A stretch of 44,041 bases of DNA from Vibrio zhanjiangensis (GTDB lineage: Bacteria; Pseudomonadota; Gammaproteobacteria; Enterobacterales; Vibrionaceae), in the NCBI RefSeq assembly GCF_030161235.1, contig NZ_BSPW01000090.1, positions 1 to 44,041 of the forward strand, written 5' to 3'. The notes under the pieces are model-generated. The model did no database searches and was not told the origin of the DNA. It saw only the letters and a list, made by a program, of their open reading frames with translations. A program made the translations under genes and the position numbers. Shown piece by piece: positions 15,777-23,754 of this stretch (its first letter is position 1; each line of letters begins with the position of its first letter).

Positions 15777-16595
15777 CTAATAATATTTATCTAGAATGTT
15801 CTTATATTCTGTAGATTCTAGTGTTTGGCCAAGGGATTTATTGATCATCGTGGCCTCAGTTGTAGATATTGATTTACTGCAAACAAGGTAGCGTGAATGT
15901 TGTTCGGGCGCGTCAGTGACATTAACAATACTGACGTATTTAGATATTCCTTCATTGTGACTTAGGATCCACTTTGCTTCTACATAAGGCATAAGCACGA
16001 AATCCACGCGTCCTTCGGCTAATAGGTGGAGTAAATGTGCGCTTTTGGTTAGTTTTATGTCTTTTACATAGCTAACATCGCGCCTATTCACATTGTACTC
16101 TTCCATTTTCTTGTCAAACCACGCTCCATATGAAAAACCACTGTACGTACCTAACTTAAGGTCTGAAGTAAATACGTCAGCTACTGTTGGTGTTTTGGGT
16201 ATTTCAGAAATTTTTTCATTATTTATTACAACAACGAAAGGCTTTTCAATCAATAAAGGTTCATCGCTATACCAATATTCGCTCACTCTTTCAGATGTTT
16301 TATAGATTCCAGAAATACATCCTTTGATACTTGGTTTTTTAAGTTCTTCCATTATTCTTTTGAAAGGACGCTTATTGAAGTCAAAGGAAATATTTGCATT
16401 TTCAAAAACTAGCCGATTGATGTCGATAAGTATCCCAGTTACATAGTCACTATTAGTTTTAAAACGGAGTGGTTCTCGATCGTAGTAATAAATAGTCACT
16501 TTTTTATTAGTCTGTGCTGAAGACTCAGAAACAGCCCATGTTTTGGATGGTAAGAGGCACAAAAATATTAGAATTGAACCTAATAGCAACTTCAT
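15777..16595 (-). CDS. Orphan periplasmic solute-binding protein (SBP_bac_3-like)
   Basis: A 272-residue exported protein with a signal peptide (residues 1-21, ending 'KTWA'). The mature part has the two-lobe family 3 solute-binding layout. The first strand is 'VTIYYYDREPLRF', followed by 'YVTGILIDINRLVFENANISFDFNKRPFKRIMEELKK', a typical first-lobe pattern. 'KLGTYSGFSYGAWFDKKM' opens the second lobe and 'LLAEGRVDFVLMPYVEAKW' precedes the return. No ABC transporter permease or ATPase gene is adjacent, as for many Vibrio proteins of this type that may serve sensing or be relics. The ligand is unknown. It is convergent with the tRNA operon and is the first accessory gene after it. Confidence 0.8.
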   Translation of the reverse strand: MKLLLGSILIFLCLLPSKTWAVSESSAQTNKKVTIYYYDREPLRFKTNSDYVTGILIDINRLVFENANISFDFNKRPFKRIMEELKKPSIKGCISGIYKTSERVSEYWYSDEPLLIEKPFVVVINNEKISEIPKTPTVADVFTSDLKLGTYSGFSYGAWFDKKMEEYNVNRRDVSYVKDIKLTKSAHLLHLLAEGRVDFVLMPYVEAKWILSHNEGISKYVSIVNVTDAPEQHSRYLVCSKSISTTEATMINKSLGQTLESTEYKNILDKYY

Positions 16596-16759
16596 ATATA
16601 CACCCTACTTACTGATACCAATAACCTAACTATAGTAGGGAATGAATTAGCTGCAGGGCCGTATACCAAATTTAACATACAGTAAAAGATGAATTTTCGA
16701 GTTGCACAGTTAGGCAAATTTAAGACCATGTGGTTACATGGTCTAGTATTTACACCGTG

Positions 16760-17800
16760 TTACACAAGCTCTGCGAGCATATCATCTGAATAGTCGGTGA
16801 GTGCTTCGCCAGCTTTGACTTTAGCAACATAGTCTGGGTTAGCAATTAATGGACGCCCTATGGCCAATAAATCAAATTTCCCAGCGGCTAAAGCGGCATT
16901 ACCTGACTCAGGGGTAAAGCCACCAACCCCCATTAAGGTTTTGCTGTAATGGGCTCGCATATAGTCAGACACCTTGCCTCCCAAGTAATCAAAAGTCATA
17001 TTGTCGTCGAATATGCCAACGTGCAGATAACATAATTCTCTGCTTTCTAAAGTTTGTAGCAAGTAGTCAAAAACCTGTTTGTCCCTTGGATCGGACTCCA
17101 TATTGAAATACGCTCCAGGTGAGAGACGAAGCGCGGTCCTTTCTGAGCCAATGGCCTCGGATACGGCATCGACCACTTGCAAGGCAAATCGAGCCATATT
17201 TTCGGCATTTCCGCCAAATTCATCCTCGCGCTGATTGCTGGCAAAGTGTAAAAATTGATCAATTAAGTAGCCATTGGCTCCGTGGATTTCTACACCATCA
17301 AACCCAGCCTCAAGCGCATTAATTGCTGCCTGACGATAATCTTCAACCAGCTCCTCTATCTCTTCTCGGCTTGCTGGCTTTGGTGTGATGTATTCAAGTT
17401 CTCGCATACGTGGAACCGAACCTTCAACACCGATTGCCGAAGGAGCAAGTACATAATCACCGTCATAGAAGTGCGGGTGTGCGACTCGGCCTGTGTGCCA
17501 TAACTGAAGGAAAATCTTGCCTCCATTTTGGTGAACGGCATCAGTGACTTTACGCCATCCTAATATCTGTTCTTGAGTGTAGATGCCAGGAGTATTGGGA
17601 TAACCTTGCGCATCAGGTCGTATGATGGTTGCTTCACTGATGATAAGCCCAGTATCCGCGCGGCGAGCATAATATTTCACCATATCATCAGTGGGGACAA
17701 GATTGGCATCAGCCATGCAGCGAGTGAGTGGCGCCATAACAATACGATTGTTAAGGGTAATAGCGTCATTAAGTTTGATGGGTTCGAATAAATGTTGCAT
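16760..17800 (-). CDS. nemA: Old yellow enzyme family alkene reductase (NemA-like)
   Basis: A 346-residue FMN flavoprotein of the old yellow enzyme family. It uses NAD(P)H to reduce activated C=C bonds or nitro groups and removes reactive electrophiles in the cytoplasm. 'MAPLTRCMAD' near residue 22, the substrate-binding H173-x2-N176 with Y178 in 'EIHGANGYLIDQFLHFASNQREDEFGG', and 'LAIGRPLIANPD' near the end identify the NemA/xenobiotic reductase branch. The ATG at 17800 is chosen because GAGGA precedes it and the family starts 'LFEPIKL'. It is divergent from a TetR-family gene with three operator-like palindromes between them, the same arrangement as nemR control of nemA, although in E. coli the two genes form one operon. 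Confidence 0.9.
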   Translation of the reverse strand: MQHLFEPIKLNDAITLNNRIVMAPLTRCMADANLVPTDDMVKYYARRADTGLIISEATIIRPDAQGYPNTPGIYTQEQILGWRKVTDAVHQNGGKIFLQLWHTGRVAHPHFYDGDYVLAPSAIGVEGSVPRMRELEYITPKPASREEIEELVEDYRQAAINALEAGFDGVEIHGANGYLIDQFLHFASNQREDEFGGNAENMARFALQVVDAVSEAIGSERTALRLSPGAYFNMESDPRDKQVFDYLLQTLESRELCYLHVGIFDDNMTFDYLGGKVSDYMRAHYSKTLMGVGGFTPESGNAALAAGKFDLLAIGRPLIANPDYVAKVKAGEALTDYSDDMLAELV

Positions 17801-17819
17801 GGTTTTTCCTCGATAATTT

Positions 17820-17887
17820 CTTGAATGCTCATTCAAGTTAGTCTAATTTGAATGAACATTCAACATCTTTTTTGAATGTCTGTTCAA
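17820..17887. promoter_or_regulatory. Three TetR-type operator palindromes
   Basis: Three 16-bp sites share the form TTGAATG-NN-CATTCAA: 17821-17836 (TTGAATGCTCATTCAA), 17848-17863 (TTGAATGAACATTCAA), and a weaker 17872-17887 (TTGAATGTCTGTTCAA). Their spacings are 27 and 24 bases, placing them on similar faces of the helix. They lie between the divergent old yellow enzyme and TetR genes and are the likely binding sites of that repressor. Confidence 0.8.
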
Positions 17888-17930
17888 AATCCGTTAGAAT
17901 CGGGTGTTGTTGATAATTTAAATGTGAGTA

Positions 17931-18512
17931 ATGATGCGCAGCGCAGAATTTGATCGTGAAACAGTGCTTCGTTCTGCAATGGAAGCCTTTGTAAATAAAG
18001 GGTATTCCAAAACCAGTATGCAGGATCTTAAAGCCGCAACAGGACTACATCCTGGCTCAATTTATTGCGCGTTTGAAAACAAGCGTGGACTCTTGATCGC
18101 AGCGCTTGGCCAGTATCGTGATGACAAATCTCGTGAATTTGAAACCTTGTTCAAAGAGCAAGAGAACGTTTTCTCTGGTTTAAGTCGTTATTTAGATTCT
18201 GTGGTAGATGAGTGTGAAAAAGAGGCGATCAAAGATTGTTTATTGCAAAAATCTTTGAGTGAATTAGCGCAGCAAGACTCGGAGATTGAGCAGCTCATCA
18301 GTTCTATGCTACAGGATTGGCATCGCTCGATTGAAAATAAAATTTCTCAGGCTCAAGATGAGGGATATGCGAACAAAAATAAATCTGCCGGACAATTGAC
18401 CCAGTTTCTTGTGATGGGTATTTACGGGATGCGCACCCTTTCACATACCCAACCCAAACCGGGTGTGTTGAAAGAGTTAAAGCAAGAATTGATTCATTAC
18501 CTTACCAGTTAG
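17931..18512 (+). CDS. TetR family regulator, probable repressor of the alkene reductase
   Basis: A 193-residue TetR/AcrR repressor. The N-terminal helix-turn-helix lies at about residues 8-52 ('VLRSAMEAFVNKGYSKTSMQDLKAATGLHPGSIYCAFENKRGLL'). The C-terminal ligand domain carries one or two cysteines ('CEKEAIKDCLLQKSLSELA'), which in NemR-type regulators sense electrophiles; here that is inference. Two adjacent ATG codons can serve as start. It is divergent from the old yellow enzyme gene and probably controls both genes through the palindromes between them. Confidence 0.85.
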   Translation: MMRSAEFDRETVLRSAMEAFVNKGYSKTSMQDLKAATGLHPGSIYCAFENKRGLLIAALGQYRDDKSREFETLFKEQENVFSGLSRYLDSVVDECEKEAIKDCLLQKSLSELAQQDSEIEQLISSMLQDWHRSIENKISQAQDEGYANKNKSAGQLTQFLVMGIYGMRTLSHTQPKPGVLKELKQELIHYLTS

Positions 18513-18597
18513 TTGCCTTTTATAATACGATATATATTGCCTTGACCGGTACTAAAAATAATCTCATCTTTTGGGCTCACGGGAATATGTCTGATCC

Positions 18598-18729
18598 ATG
18601 TTTAGCGATTTCAAAGTACTCCAGACGGTGCTTTTTGATGATAAAGATGGCTTATCGGTGGAACATGCTAGCCTACCCATCCATAAGATTGATGGTTGGA
18701 GTGAGACTTATCATTATTATTGTCGGTAA
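18598..18729 (+). CDS. Possible small ORF or gene fragment
   Basis: A 43-codon frame beginning 'MFSDFKVLQTVLFDDKDGL' and ending 'HYYCR'. Its composition looks protein-like, with a stop directly before the ATG and no good ribosome site. It abuts the IS91-type transposase relic, so it may be the remnant of a gene cut by that insertion. I do not recognise it. Confidence 0.25.
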   Translation: MFSDFKVLQTVLFDDKDGLSVEHASLPIHKIDGWSETYHYYCR

Positions 18730-18744
18730 GCTGGGTTTTTGATA

Positions 18745-19169
18745 GATCTCCCCTATGTGATGGCTTCGCCACGCCGTTAAGGTATTCATACTGAGAAAGC
18801 AGAAAATCCCAATCTTCACTCCCCGTTGTGTAGCGGCGTAAAGCAGATCGTCAACGGCCGGCTGGCAGAGTGTATCGAGAAGCGCACGGTTGTGGAGAAA
18901 AGGTGACCATAAGGCATGGTGAACGTCATGTGCATTCAAGAGCACTGAGGGAGTCGATTCACCTGTTGAACTATCCAGTTATCGGTGGATTTTTTGCCAC
19001 AGCGAGGGCTGGCGCGGCTAGAGCAGGTAAACCAAATGTCTTTAACATAGGAGCAGTCGTCGCTTTCACAATGGAGGGTTTTACCGCCCAAGACGGATTT
19101 GCCGCAGGCGAGTGTTTTAGTGACTTCAGAGATTTCAACATCGCGAAGTGTTGTATCGTTAGCGAGCAT
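18745..19169 (-). pseudogene. IS91-family transposase relic
   Basis: On the minus strand the first part contains a cysteine-rich zinc-binding segment ('CESDDC', 'IWFTCSSRASPRCGKKSTDNWIVQQVNRLPQCS') that matches the N-terminal zinc domain of IS91/IS801-type Y2 transposases. An in-frame TGA sits where that family has Trp. The same frame then gives 'MHMTFTMPYGH', after which reading shifts frame to 'LWSPFLHNRALLDTLCQPAVDDLLYAATQRGVKIGIFCF', also family-typical. The reading then decays, and the catalytic domain with the paired tyrosines is absent. One stop, one frameshift and a 3' truncation make it non-functional. Confidence 0.75.
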
Positions 19170-19203
19170 CTCAATTGCAGCGCAGCTGCTATGTTCCCAC
19201 TAG

Positions 19204-19220
19204 ACAAATCGGTTGGTATA
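19204..19220. promoter_or_regulatory. Operator-like site upstream of the second TetR gene
   Basis: ACAAATCGGTTGGTATA lies 36 bases before the TetR start and matches the site upstream of the aldehyde dehydrogenase at 22866 (ACAAACCGGTCGGTCTA) at 14 of 17 positions. The core resembles the ACCG-N2-CGGT dyad of several TetR operators. It is the likely autoregulatory site. Confidence 0.6.
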
Positions 19221-19255
19221 CTATCTAGACTATGTCATATAGAGAGTAATAACCA

Positions 19256-19825
19256 GTGAAAGATATGCGTCAAGCCATGTTGGATGCGGGCTTCAAGCTA
19301 ATTAATGAACATGGGTTTACCGGTGTTGGGCTTATGAAGATCATCAACGAAGCAGAGGGCACCAAAGGTTCTTTTTACCACTACTTCAAATCAAAAGAGC
19401 ATTTTGGCGAAATCCTACTTGGGGATTACTTTGATAATCACTTATCGATATTAGATGGCTACTTAAGTGATGATACAATGACTCGCCAACAAAGAGTGAT
19501 AGAGTACTTTACATTCTGGAGCGAATCCAAGCTAACGGACGACTTTCGAATTCAGTGTCTGGTCGTCAAACTGGCAGGTGAGATTTCAGGCACTTCCAAC
19601 CGAATGCAGTCAACAATGTCGGAGGGTGCCGAGAAAATCATCCAGCGAATGGCGGATCTGTTTATTGAAGGAAATGAAGATGACGACTTTAATATCGCCG
19701 ATCCTAAAGCGCTGTCTCGTACGATTTATGGGCTTTGGCTTGGCTCTACTCTCATGGCGGCAATGCAAAGAAATCGCGCGATTCTAGAGACTGCCATGCA
19801 AGAGACGATGTCCTTAGTTAGCTAG
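19256..19825 (+). CDS. TetR family regulator
   Basis: A 189-residue TetR/AcrR repressor. The helix-turn-helix spans about residues 4-50 ('MLDAGFKLINEHGFTGVGLMKIINEAEGTKGSFYHYFKSKEHF'), with the well-conserved 'KGSFYHYFKSKE' recognition region. The C-terminal domain ('RMQSTMSEGAEKIIQRMADLF', 'TIYGLWLGSTLMAAMQ') matches the YxaF/AcuR-like branch. The start may be GTG 19256 or ATG 19265. It is convergent with the sulfatase remnant and shares an operator-like site with the aldehyde dehydrogenase gene at 22826, so it probably represses that operon and itself. The inducer is unknown; an aldehyde or aromatic compound would fit. Confidence 0.85.
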   Translation: MKDMRQAMLDAGFKLINEHGFTGVGLMKIINEAEGTKGSFYHYFKSKEHFGEILLGDYFDNHLSILDGYLSDDTMTRQQRVIEYFTFWSESKLTDDFRIQCLVVKLAGEISGTSNRMQSTMSEGAEKIIQRMADLFIEGNEDDDFNIADPKALSRTIYGLWLGSTLMAAMQRNRAILETAMQETMSLVS

Positions 19826-19842
19826 ACTAGCTCCCATATAGC

Positions 19843-19868
19843 AAAGGGCCCGCGATGCGGGTCCTTTT
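19843..19868. terminator. Bidirectional terminator
   Basis: AAAGGGCCCGC pairs with GCGGGTCCTTT (one G-U) around a short loop, with T on the plus-strand side and A on the other. It lies between the convergent TetR and sulfatase reading frames and can serve both. Confidence 0.75.
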
Positions 19869-19883
19869 CGTTGGTGCTTTAGG

Positions 19884-20867
19884 TTAGTTACCCACACCAC
19901 CATTATTTGTAGCTGGCATTTCCGGAGTGAGAGGCGGCCACTCTTTAAAGGTCGCTAAGTGTTGCTGCACTGCTGCCTGCGCAGGACCAAATGCCCACAT
20001 TTTTTGCCCCATCCACTTTAGGTACATCCCAGATTCTTCCGCCGCCCTTTCGTAAGGGTCTCGGCGAAGGTTAAAAAGCAAAGGCGCATTTAACTCTTCT
20101 TTTGGTCCACTCCATCCATGATTCTGAACCACAAAGTGGGCTTTCCAATCACCAACACGAACCGCCTGAAGTTTATCACGCTCATAATAGAAAATTTCAT
20201 TACGATTCGATTGGCTATCTTTCGTGAGCATATCTAATTGATTGTAACCATCAAGGTGGGCCTTGAAGCCATCGTGGCCTTTCAGTAGTTTTTCTTTGAG
20301 GTCGGTAGGACCTCCCGCTGCAGCGACTAGCGTTGGTAACCAATCCATGCCATCAAATATGCCGTTGTTCACAGAGCCTGCTGGGATTTTGTCTGGCCAG
20401 CTGACTAAAGCAGGTGCTCTAACACCCCCTTCCCAGATAGTCCCTTTCTCACCGTGGAATGGTGTCATGCCGCCATCAGGCCACGTCATGATCTCAGGGC
20501 CGTTATCCGAGGTGAATATCACGATAGTATTGTCTGCTACGCCGAGCTCTTCTAACTTGGCAAACATCTCCCCTACATGGTCATCGAGATCTTTCATGAC
20601 CACTTCTTGAAGCCCCCAGCCATTTTTTCCAAGCATAGCCTCATACTCTGGCGACAAATGCGTCCACACATGGCCTCTCGAAGGACAATACCACGTAAAG
20701 AAAGGTTTATCGGCCTTGACTGCTCTTTCAATGAAGTCGATAGCGTGCTTATTCACTTCGTCATCAAGGGTTCTCATCCGTTCAATCGTCAGTGGCCCGT
20801 CGTCTTTAATGGTTTGTTTCCCTTTGCCATCAGATTTTACATGAATCACATTACGAGGCGCAAACTT
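19884..20867 (-). pseudogene. Arylsulfatase, N-terminally truncated
   Basis: About 327 residues of a type I sulfatase. 'FFTWYCPSRGHVWTHLSPEY', 'VMKDLDDHVGEMFAKLEELGV.DNTIVIFTSDNGPEIMTWPDGGMTPFHGEKGTIWEGGVRAP' and 'LFNLRRDPYERAAEE' are the middle and C-terminal family segments, including metal-binding D-N in 'SDNG'. Homology can be read upstream to 'KFAPRNVIH' and then meets a TAG. Roughly 200 N-terminal residues are missing, including the C-x-P-S-R box that is converted to formylglycine for catalysis, and the signal peptide. A GTG at 20849 could start a shorter product but it would be inactive. The remnant follows the aldehyde dehydrogenase and a membrane-protein gene on the same strand. Confidence 0.8.
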
Positions 20868-20932
20868 CTAAGAGAAGAATCTCTTAACTGAATGGTGTTA
20901 CGCAGTACTCGGGCTTATCTTTAACAAGGTGA

Positions 20933-21376
20933 TCAACGAAGGTGCGCTGGCATTTTAGATTTATCTCTATTCAAGTAGTAATACAGATATACCAACGAAT
21001 AAATCGTGACGAACGCATCGAGCGCGAACACACCACTCCAACCGTAGAACCATTGGTAATCATTGATACAAACGTTGTACAAGAAAATACCAACAAACAT
21101 GGATTTCTCGAACGCGCTGTAAATCATTGTCGAGGTTCTAAGCTGTTTGTATTTCGCCGAGAACATGAGCAGAACACCGATACAACCTACCATCACTCCC
21201 CAATGCTGATAGGCTCCTTGCAAGTACTCCTTATTTATCATCATGACGTCACTGTAGGAAAACAAAGTTTTCATACTCCATTCTGGTGCCAAAAACGTAG
21301 AGAATGCAGTGGCAGTCAGTAGACCTGTGATGATCAAATAGGATTTGATCGTTTTTTCAAAAAATCGTTCCAACAT
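20933..21376 (-). CDS. Four-TM membrane protein of unknown function
   Basis: A 147-residue integral membrane protein with about four hydrophobic segments: near residues 12-30 (YLIITGLLTATAFSTFLA), 58-75 (HWGVMVGCIGVLLMFSA), 85-105 and 112-135. I do not recognise the family. It starts 34 bases after the aldehyde dehydrogenase gene on the same strand, so the two probably form an operon under the operator-like site at 22866. A short stretch just past its stop, in another frame, also looks coding, which suggests that a deletion joined this gene to the sulfatase remnant. Confidence 0.6.
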   Translation of the reverse strand: MLERFFEKTIKSYLIITGLLTATAFSTFLAPEWSMKTLFSYSDVMMINKEYLQGAYQHWGVMVGCIGVLLMFSAKYKQLRTSTMIYSAFEKSMFVGIFLYNVCINDYQWFYGWSGVFALDAFVTIYSLVYLYYYLNRDKSKMPAHLR

Positions 21377-21410
21377 ATAAATAAACCTAAAATTTAATTT
21401 AAATCACTTG

Positions 21411-22826
21411 CTATTTTCTAAGCATATTCATGACTGCTGATTTCAATTCGTTATCTTCCGCTGAAAACAAGTGTTTTACTCTATGGTCCACGCCTGTTTC
21501 CATTACGGTTTTAGCATGAGAGAAAGTTAAAAAACCTTCTTTACCGTGATAATGTCCTAACCCAGATTCTCCAACGCCACCAAACGGTGCGTCATCCACA
21601 GCCAAGTGGAACACACAATCATTGATACACATTCCCCCGGAATGAACTTTGGTTTTCACTTGCGCTTGCAAGTCTCGATCAAAAGTCATCAGGTATAATG
21701 CGAGAGGTTGAGGTTTGCTATTGACGATGGAAAACACCTCTTCGATATTTTTATATCCGATAATTGGCAGTATAGGGCCAAAGATCTCTTCTGTCATAAC
21801 AGTAGAGGTCAAACTTGGTTCAACCAATAAGTGGGTCACTAGCCTATGGTTACTAGGATCAAGCGCATCGCTATGGCAGGCTTCAATTCGAGTTCCTGCC
21901 TGCTGTTCTTCATCCAACAGCGCCATGACGCGTTCGTACTGCCTTTGGTTGGCCATTGAGGTCAGGTTGTTCGAATACACCCCTTCTACAAATAAGCTTT
22001 GGTACTGAGATTTGTACTCATCAATAAACTGTTCAATTTTGCTTTCTGGCAACAATATGTAATCCGGGGCTACGCAGACCTGCCCATTGTTCAGACTTTT
22101 GCCATAAATAATGCGTTCTACCGTAATATCGATTGGCATGTCTTCTGCCACTATCACCGGCGATTTTCCGCCTAATTCAAGAGTAACAGGTGTTAAATTG
22201 GCCGCAGCGGCTTTCATTACGTGGCGACCAACTTGCGTTGACCCCGTAAACAACATGTGATCAAAACTTAACGCCGTAAACGATGCGGCGATATCGGCTT
22301 CACCCTCCACAATTTGAACTTCACTGTGATCAAATACCGTTGCGAGCATTTCACCCAGCACCTGGTTGGTGTATGGGGTAAATTCACTCATTTTTATCAT
22401 TGCTCGGTTACCCGCTGCCAACGCTGATATTAGTGGCCCCACGGACAGCATAATAGGAAAATTCCATGGTGTAACAATCCCAACTACACCCTTAGGTTGG
22501 TAAACCACTTCAACTCGAGACGTAGAAAGCAAAGCGCCGGAGTGGCGAATTGACGACGTCATCCAATGCGGCAGGCAGTCAATCGTATGATCAATATTGC
22601 TGATACAAGGCACGATGTCTGCCATCAATGTATCCAGTTGGCTTCGGTGCCCATAATCTAGGCTGACAGCTGTGCAAAGTTTGTCTGTATATTCGATTAG
22701 CGCGGACTTAATCCCCATTAGTTTTTTGATTCTGCTCGCCTGATTTGGCATCGGGTTAGCTGTAAATGCTTCCTTCATAGAGCTAAGAGCATTTTCCATT
22801 TGCACTGGTGTTAGATCATATTTCAT
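21411..22826 (-). CDS. Coniferyl-aldehyde dehydrogenase-type ALDH
   Basis: A 471-residue NAD(P)+-dependent aldehyde dehydrogenase of the class 3/coniferyl aldehyde branch. It oxidises an aldehyde to a carboxylic acid in the cytoplasm. The general-base E217 is in 'VTLELGGKSP' and the nucleophile C251 in 'NNGQVCVAPDYIL', the form typical of the coniferyl aldehyde dehydrogenases. 'PWNFPIMLSVGPLISALAAGN' near 120 forms part of the cofactor site and 'EEIFGPILPI' lies near the end. It also has the 'PFGGVGESGLGHYHGKEGF' loop. The true substrate is not predictable from sequence. It is the first gene of a probable operon with a membrane protein; a TetR-type operator-like site lies 40 bases upstream. 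Confidence 0.85.
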   Translation of the reverse strand: MKYDLTPVQMENALSSMKEAFTANPMPNQASRIKKLMGIKSALIEYTDKLCTAVSLDYGHRSQLDTLMADIVPCISNIDHTIDCLPHWMTSSIRHSGALLSTSRVEVVYQPKGVVGIVTPWNFPIMLSVGPLISALAAGNRAMIKMSEFTPYTNQVLGEMLATVFDHSEVQIVEGEADIAASFTALSFDHMLFTGSTQVGRHVMKAAAANLTPVTLELGGKSPVIVAEDMPIDITVERIIYGKSLNNGQVCVAPDYILLPESKIEQFIDEYKSQYQSLFVEGVYSNNLTSMANQRQYERVMALLDEEQQAGTRIEACHSDALDPSNHRLVTHLLVEPSLTSTVMTEEIFGPILPIIGYKNIEEVFSIVNSKPQPLALYLMTFDRDLQAQVKTKVHSGGMCINDCVFHLAVDDAPFGGVGESGLGHYHGKEGFLTFSHAKTVMETGVDHRVKHLFSAEDNELKSAVMNMLRK

Positions 22827-23136
22827 ACATCACCTCGTGGTTAATTTGCATACACAATAAATAAAACAAACCGGTCGGTCTATATAAGTATTGTCAATTG
22901 TATGTCAGAGGTTTTTACTGAAAAAGGGGATTTTCTAATCAGTTCAGCAAATATGAACTACCTTAAAAATATGAATCAACACTCACAAGGAGAAAAGTAA
23001 GAGGTGGAAAAAAGGAATATTTTATGTCTCGGTATGCTTTGGACTGCTTGTTCTGCTGATGCTAGCGATATATCAGAAGCGAAGTCTCCTTCATAATGAC
23101 AACACAGCATAGAGATCTATGCATTGGCACTAAATA
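22827..23136. other. Intergenic region upstream of the ALDH operon
   Basis: About 310 bases. The left part holds the operator-like site at 22866-22884. The remainder has no gene I can support and leads into the IS110-type relic. Confidence 0.5.
22866..22884. promoter_or_regulatory. Operator-like site upstream of the ALDH operon
   Basis: ACAAACCGGTCGGTCTATA contains, on the minus strand, ACCG-AC-CGGT, a perfect TetR-type dyad. It matches the site in front of the TetR gene at 19204-19220 closely and lies 40 bases before the ALDH start. Confidence 0.65.
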
Positions 23137-23413
23137 TCTAAAGATAAATTGCTACAGTTTATCTCTGCTCATGAACCAACATTGATAGCAATGGAGGCTT
23201 GTAAGAAAGTGTCAAAAATACGGGCATCAAGTTAGACTTATGCTTCCTCAATATGTAAAATCTTACGGTAAAGCGCATAAGAATGATTTTATCGATGCGG
23301 CTGCTATTGCTGAGGCATCTACAAGACCCGATATGAGGTTCGTTTCTCCGAAGAGTGAGCAGGCTCAATTAGGCGTTGTTATTCGGCGTGTTAGAGTTGG
23401 TTATATTCGATAA
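23137..23413 (+). pseudogene. IS110-family transposase relic
   Basis: The plus strand reads 'SKDKLLQFISAHEPTLIAMEACKKVSK', then shifts frame and continues 'GHQVRLMLPQYVKSYGKAHKNDFIDAAAIAEASTRPDMRFVSPKSEQAQLG'. These match the N-terminal DEDD domain of IS110 transposases (typically 'MEACG..HYWAR', 'L.P.QYVKPY.K.NKNDF.DAEAI.EA..RP.MRFV'). A segment between the two parts is missing, one frameshift is present, and the C-terminal transposase_20 domain is absent. It is a dead remnant just upstream of pheS. Confidence 0.75.
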
Positions 23414-23754
23414 AGGATAGTAACGATGAACCGAATTGGTTCTTATCACTGGCAACTCCCCATCTACTCTGAACATAAACCTCTATCAAACTCTAGACAG
23501 CTTTCTACTTTATACAACTTGTTGCTCATCTGGGGGATAAGTTCCGCTCCCAGAAACATGTTTTTCTGCTGCTAGCCTATGTCGCAGCGCCAGAGCATGG
23601 CCCACAGGGAAAAAACTTGGACTAAATTATCGCTCAATGCGGATTTCAGATTGGCTTTAGTCGACGCTTTCGTTACTATGTAGAGCTATTTATGAAGCCT
23701 GAAATCCCTATCGGGAAACCTTATGGAAACTACCAAAAGGTAGATGAGGAAACG
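23414..23754. other. Intergenic region upstream of pheS
   Basis: About 340 bases between the IS110 relic and pheS. I looked for a pheM-like leader peptide with a Phe-rich run and an attenuator hairpin and found no convincing one. The promoter of pheST must lie here or further upstream. Confidence 0.45.

Noticed and set aside
18870..19259. A 129-codon plus-strand frame over the IS91 relic
   Set aside because: The minus strand there carries recognisable transposase segments; the plus-strand frame is its shadow.
23414..23754. pheM-like leader peptide and attenuator before pheS
   Set aside because: No short frame with a run of Phe codons and no attenuator hairpin with a T tract could be recognised.
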